Assembly (NCBI GenBank): GCA_019321725.1
Contig: CM033119.1
Span: 496,001-560,000 of the forward strand
Source: Paulownia fortunei
Lineage: Eukaryota; Streptophyta; Magnoliopsida; Lamiales; Paulowniaceae
Direction of reading: 5' to 3'
DNA length: 64,000 nt
A program made the translations under genes and the position numbers. The notes beneath the pieces are model-generated. The model had not been told where the DNA came from. It did no database searches and saw only the letters and a list, made by a program, of their open reading frames with translations. Positions 59,620 to 64,000 of the stretch are shown in pieces (the first letter of the stretch is position 1; every line of letters starts with the position of its first letter).

Positions 59620-62529
59620 TTAAGCACCTCCGTGGCGAGAAAGGAGAACAGCTCGATATAGGGCAGCAACGTACAGGAAGCATATGAATACAATAATCAG
59701 ATCATCCAGGAGACCAAAAATACCTAGCAGCCCTGTAAAAGGAAAATTGGCAAAACTGTAACTTAAAAAACCACGAACACCAAGTAATCAAGAAACGACA
59801 GAACCATAATATAATGGTACCTTCAGGGATGATGTCCACAGGGCTAAGGACATATATAGCACTAACAATCATCTGTGCATTGGGAAAAAAGAAAATAAAA
59901 ATCCATGTGAAGGCGAGTGGGAAAATCACTTGAACAAGGAAAGAGAAATGTAAAAATCCATCAGCAACCATCCAAGACAAAGCTGCTTGGCATGTGCAGC
60001 TAATATGGTTAAATAAGTGAAGCAAGACATAATATATATATATATAATTAAAATATAAAAAAATTCAAAAATTGCTGGCAATTTGATATAGAGGACATTA
60101 TCACCGAAAATAAATAGGTTGTGTGAAAGCTGCCTTGCTGGAAATGGATAAGATCCAGAAAACCACGTAAGAGGAATAAAACTCATACGTCACATTCCAA
60201 AGAATAACTTATCTAATGAAAGTAAAAGTACACAATCAAATACCTATATCACACTATCAAACTTGATTACTTGATTGAGGAAAAGTAATTGCAGACAAGC
60301 AAGCATATATTATTCTAATGAATTTCATATCATGAATTTATTTGGTGTTGATTAGATAAAAAGTTCAAACCCTAGCACAAGATTAACAACTAACTCTCTT
60401 TTTCTTCATCGATGTCATGCTACTTAATGACAACCCGGGGGGGGGGGGGGGGTCTGACACGTATGCCAAGAGTTCTTCATAAAATCGTCTTCTTCAATAT
60501 ATTCATCTCAAATGTTACCCACAGAGCTAGAACTCTCCATATTTAAGTTCCGGGCCACAACATTTCAAAATTCTAGCAATTTTGAGCTAGTTCTGCAATA
60601 AAATAGTTGAATGTTATCTAGTGGATCACGTCGTGCAAAATTAAAGGTCATTACCAATGAGCTAACATGAATTAGTCCTTGTCGCACCTACATGGCATTA
60701 CCATCCTTCTAACATCATCTGACAATTGTAATTGACAGAGGGACACCTTTAAAGGCCCAACATTGAAAGCTTTGTGGCGTTGGTCTAATTCACGCACAAA
60801 TGAATTTCATATAAGCGGTATTGGCCATGTTCTTTGGCCTATAGATATCTTTCATAATATAGGATTATTATCAAAATCAAATATAAGTGAAAATGGTCCC
60901 AAAAAGTCTAAATAAATTAAAATGGCAAGTATAAAAAAAGTGGCATATTACAGCTATATAAAAGCATAGCTGTTAAAAATGAAGAGCATGGCATCGTATG
61001 CTGTCGTGGCTTCTATAAGGGAGCAACAACTTAACTGCCATATAAACACGTGCCCTGATAACAAGCGGAAGTGATCTTTGAGGATCCATCATATCCCGTA
61101 ACAATCTCTTGAGAAGAAAAGGAAGGTCTTGCATTCTCTGCCAAAAAGAAGGATCAATATCATCACTCATTTCAGAATGAACTTTTCACAGTTCCTAAGA
61201 CATACAAGCCACAAAGGCCAGGCACATTAGGACCAAGGAAATATAGATTTCACATTTCAATATGGTACTTTTCAGAGGACTCCAAAAAAATGCTTCATTA
61301 GACATCAGGCAAACAGTAATTATACACAGTCATAAATAACAGTGACATCTTCTTTAATACAAGAACAAAAAGATACAAGACATAAACCTCGTTACCTTTT
61401 ATGGATGGGTAATTGTTAATCAGAAAGATAACCACTATAAGGAAAAGTTATACAGAAAGGATAAAGTAAAACATGAATTCCACCATGACACCAGTCACGG
61501 AAAAAGATAATGCTGCTATCAGCAAACATCTCAATCTACACCACAGGTAAGAACAAATAACAAGGTATTTATAACTTAGTAACCTGCATGAGACCATTTG
61601 AATGTTCACCGTATAGACGGTTATATCTTTCAATCCTCTGCAAAATCTCAGCAACATCAGCCATATGATGCTGCCTTGATGAAGCCTCACTAGGAACTAA
61701 CAGGGTGATCTCACGTCTGCATAGGGGACATCTACATGAGTGAAGAGCAGCTCCGTGATCCCAAACTTGTAAAATACAACTACCTGAAATAAACAGCATC
61801 AAGGTATTACAGAACTGCATTTAATTGAATGTACAAAATCTATGTCATGTGATCTATTTCAGATGAACTTATATTGATCGTTATGCCTCACACCAACATG
61901 CTGGCAGGCTTCACTTGGCAATGTGGGACTGCGGCCTGGTTACTGAATTTTACACAAAGTGTTAATGCAGTCTTTTCTAAAACCATCACGAGGCCCTAAT
62001 CCTAATATATATACAAAGACTTTCACTTATCAGTTATCATAGTAATCTTTGATCAAGATAATGAATATAAATTTAATTCTTGCATTGTCTGCAAAATGAA
62101 TGGTGCAATACTCTAAACATGTGAATAGTACTAATCAGTTCAAAAGTACACTTCATTGAATAATAAACAAAGCCGAAAATCAATGATGACATCCAGCAAG
62201 TAAAGAAATCTGGTCAATCCAATCACAAATACATGAAAATATTAACCAAGTTCAACGGCAAAAGCACATATATTTCAATCTTTTTGATGTTATACAGATA
62301 AAACCATCATCAACAATCTCCTATCCTATATGATATGTTAATTTCCAGAAACAAAAGGGTCCCTGATTTTAATTTATCATTACACAAAATCTAGGCATCC
62401 GTTAAATTATAGCGTGCGTGAGTAAAATAAGGACGCACCGCAGAACCAATGGGTGCAATTGGCTTGGCAAGGAATATGAAAGTTGGCATGGCATATGGAA
62501 CAGACATCATTCTCCGGTGGCCCATCCAT
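59620..62529 (-). CDS. RNF170-like membrane RING E3 ubiquitin ligase
   Basis: Putative E3 ligase anchored in an internal membrane; animal RNF170 is in the ER and acts on IP3 receptors, whereas the plant target is unknown. Five exons on the minus strand: 62439-62529, 61584-61783, 61036-61137, 59821-59872 and 59620-59732, giving 185 residues. C3HC4 RING: Cys10, Cys13, Cys25, His27, Cys30, Cys33, Cys49 and Cys52 (CSIC, CTHWFCGSC, CPLC). A linker contains RLLRDMMDP. The C-terminal DUF1232 region has two hydrophobic helices (MIVSAIYVLSPVDIIPEG; LLDDLIIVFICFLYVAALYR), with SPVDIIPE as the family hallmark. Shorter than human RNF170 because the N-terminal membrane part is missing. The ATG at 62529 leads straight into the RING. 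No upstream extension was seen in frame. Confidence 0.92.
60437..60452. repeat. Poly-G homopolymer (16 G)
   Basis: Sixteen consecutive G after CCC, in intron 3 of the RNF170-like gene (59873-61035). Unusual in this AT-rich intron and prone to length error in sequencing. Confidence 0.95.
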
Positions 62530-64000
62530 TTTTTCTGTCTTCAAATCGCAAATTTCCTTTCTCCTTCTCTAGTGTCTCTGCTCTGTTTCTTGGCTAGTTG
62601 GCTTAAATCTGCTACAGCTTTGCTATGAGAGTAGGGATTTGGGACTTGGGCATCGTATGACTTAGCATGTAAGATTGGCTGGGCTGTTTATGTGATTAGA
62701 GAGAATTTGTGGGCTTTAGACTGTGAATTTGAAGAACCGAAATTTCGATTCGATTTTCGATTTATAATTTTGTCGAACCGAAATTTTAGTTCGCTTCGGT
62801 CAAACCGAATGTACACCCCTAGTATGTCCCAACAGCCAAGTCACATAATTATGAGCAAAGGTATAACTGTCGGAGCACGGTTGCACAAGCGAGAACATAA
62901 AATTTTAAAATACTTAAAATTAGTGTGGCTTCAACCATGTATTAAAAATAAAATAAATAATACATAATTTCGATCTGATAACAAATATAGTACTTGGGAT
63001 AGTAAAAAAATAAAATAAATATTAAATTAATACTAAGATAGAATATTTGAATAAGTTTATGTCACGTTGTAAATTATATTCTATTATTATTTAATCTAAC
63101 AAGTTTAAGCTAAAATAATAATTCTTTTTGCATGATTCTTACAAATTGATGTAGGCTAATATTGGATCTTTTCGACGTGTTTCAGCGATTCCTCTTTACC
63201 AAAAAGTAATTGTTAGATGAATTTTTGTTTAGGACATGAATAAACAGTTAGGAGTACCGATATTGTTTCGAAATAATCCTTGATGTTTAAGTAAATAAGA
63301 GTAAAAAAAATAACAAAGTAAATATCCTATGTATTTAATTTGAGGCTTGGGTCTTATAGCTTTTGTGCGTTTTTTAGCCTCATAAGCTTATACGTTTTAT
63401 TAAGCTTAGATTTAATATTTTTTAGTTTAATTAAAATTTATTCATCTTACAAATATACTGAGCCTTTTAAATCTATGAACTTGTGCTTATTGGGACGAAG
63501 CTATTAAGTTTTGGACTCAAAATATAATAGTATATAACAAATAATTCAATAAAGTGTTTAGTTTTTTTATTGAACTTATTTTTAAGTCTAATGAAAAGGA
63601 AAAATATTAAGATTTTAAAAATACCTAGCGGTTAACTAAAAAACATTACAGTTTCGTCCACAAGTAAACAATTGTGTGATTTAGCCCCAACCCAAGTTTT
63701 TTGTTTTGTTATATTATTGTTATTATTAATTTTAATATGATGACTCATCCATTTTGGATGAATGGGTTCTTTTTTCCAACTTCAGTAATAGGAAAAATCT
63801 ATTGACGCCCTCGCCCTTAAAAGGAAGAATCTGTTGATGAATGTGCCATTTAGACAAGTTAACAAACTTCATAATACTTAGTGGACTGTCTGCAAACAAC
63901 CCAACCCCCCTCCTCCAACCAACTACAAAACCCCTAATAAATGAGCTATTTAGTGATGTCGTTGCCCCGATTTGGAATCAGTCTGATTGAATTTGAAATC
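62530..64000. other. RNF170-like promoter and right-edge intergenic DNA
   Basis: No supported gene. A block at about 62730-62822 is built of short alternating repeats (AACCGAAA and TTCGATTCG-like), with a GTACACCCCT edge, as at the ends of many plant transposons or satellites. The rest is AT-rich. Confidence 0.5.

Overview
This is a plant nuclear genome window, almost certainly from a eudicot and possibly an asterid. It is AT-rich, with compact multi-exon genes, mostly GT-AG introns, many microsatellites and non-autonomous transposons. The AGL11/SEEDSTICK-type MADS gene fits a eudicot, but the species cannot be fixed from sequence alone. Ten protein-coding genes were assembled by joining exons at splice sites that keep the reading frame and restore family sequence. 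Nine are complete from ATG to stop. eEF1B-gamma runs off the left edge.

Layout, left to right: eEF1B-gamma (-, 5' half, 582-2601); a small single-pass membrane protein (+, 3482-4924), divergent from it; about 7 kb of AT-rich non-coding DNA; an AGL11/STK-type MADS-box gene (+, 11924-17604) with a 3.2 kb first intron; an AIG1/IAN-type GTPase with a prenylation tail (-, 18982-20805); about 3.4 kb non-coding; an FSH-type serine hydrolase (+, 24183-26707); a methylesterase of the MES11 type (-, 27354-30267); the mismatch-repair gene MLH1 (-, 32532-44956, 17 exons), with a Mutator-like element in intron 11; a coding-free LTR element (about 45239-46952); the cap-binding subunit CBP20 (-, 48229-51467), with an AT-AC U12-type intron; about 4 kb with degenerate tandem repeats; a GH28 polygalacturonase-like gene (+, 55547-58552); an RNF170-like RING ligase (-, 59620-62529); and about 1.5 kb non-coding to the edge.

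The genes do not form one pathway. They are independent transcription units for translation elongation, ovule identity, GTPase signalling, ester hydrolysis, DNA repair, RNA cap binding, cell-wall remodelling and ubiquitination. Several neighbours are convergent (AGL11/IAN, FSH/MES, polygalacturonase/RNF170), and one pair is divergent over a short promoter (eEF1B-gamma/membrane protein). I found no rRNA, tRNA, CRISPR or prokaryote-type system, and no convincing new gene system. The points most worth a second look are the U12 intron in CBP20, the 1.74 kb Mutator-like insertion in MLH1 with its 9-bp target duplication and G-rich core, the small LTR element, the duplicated CT-rich block in the AGL11 intron, and a GC-AG intron in the IAN gene.
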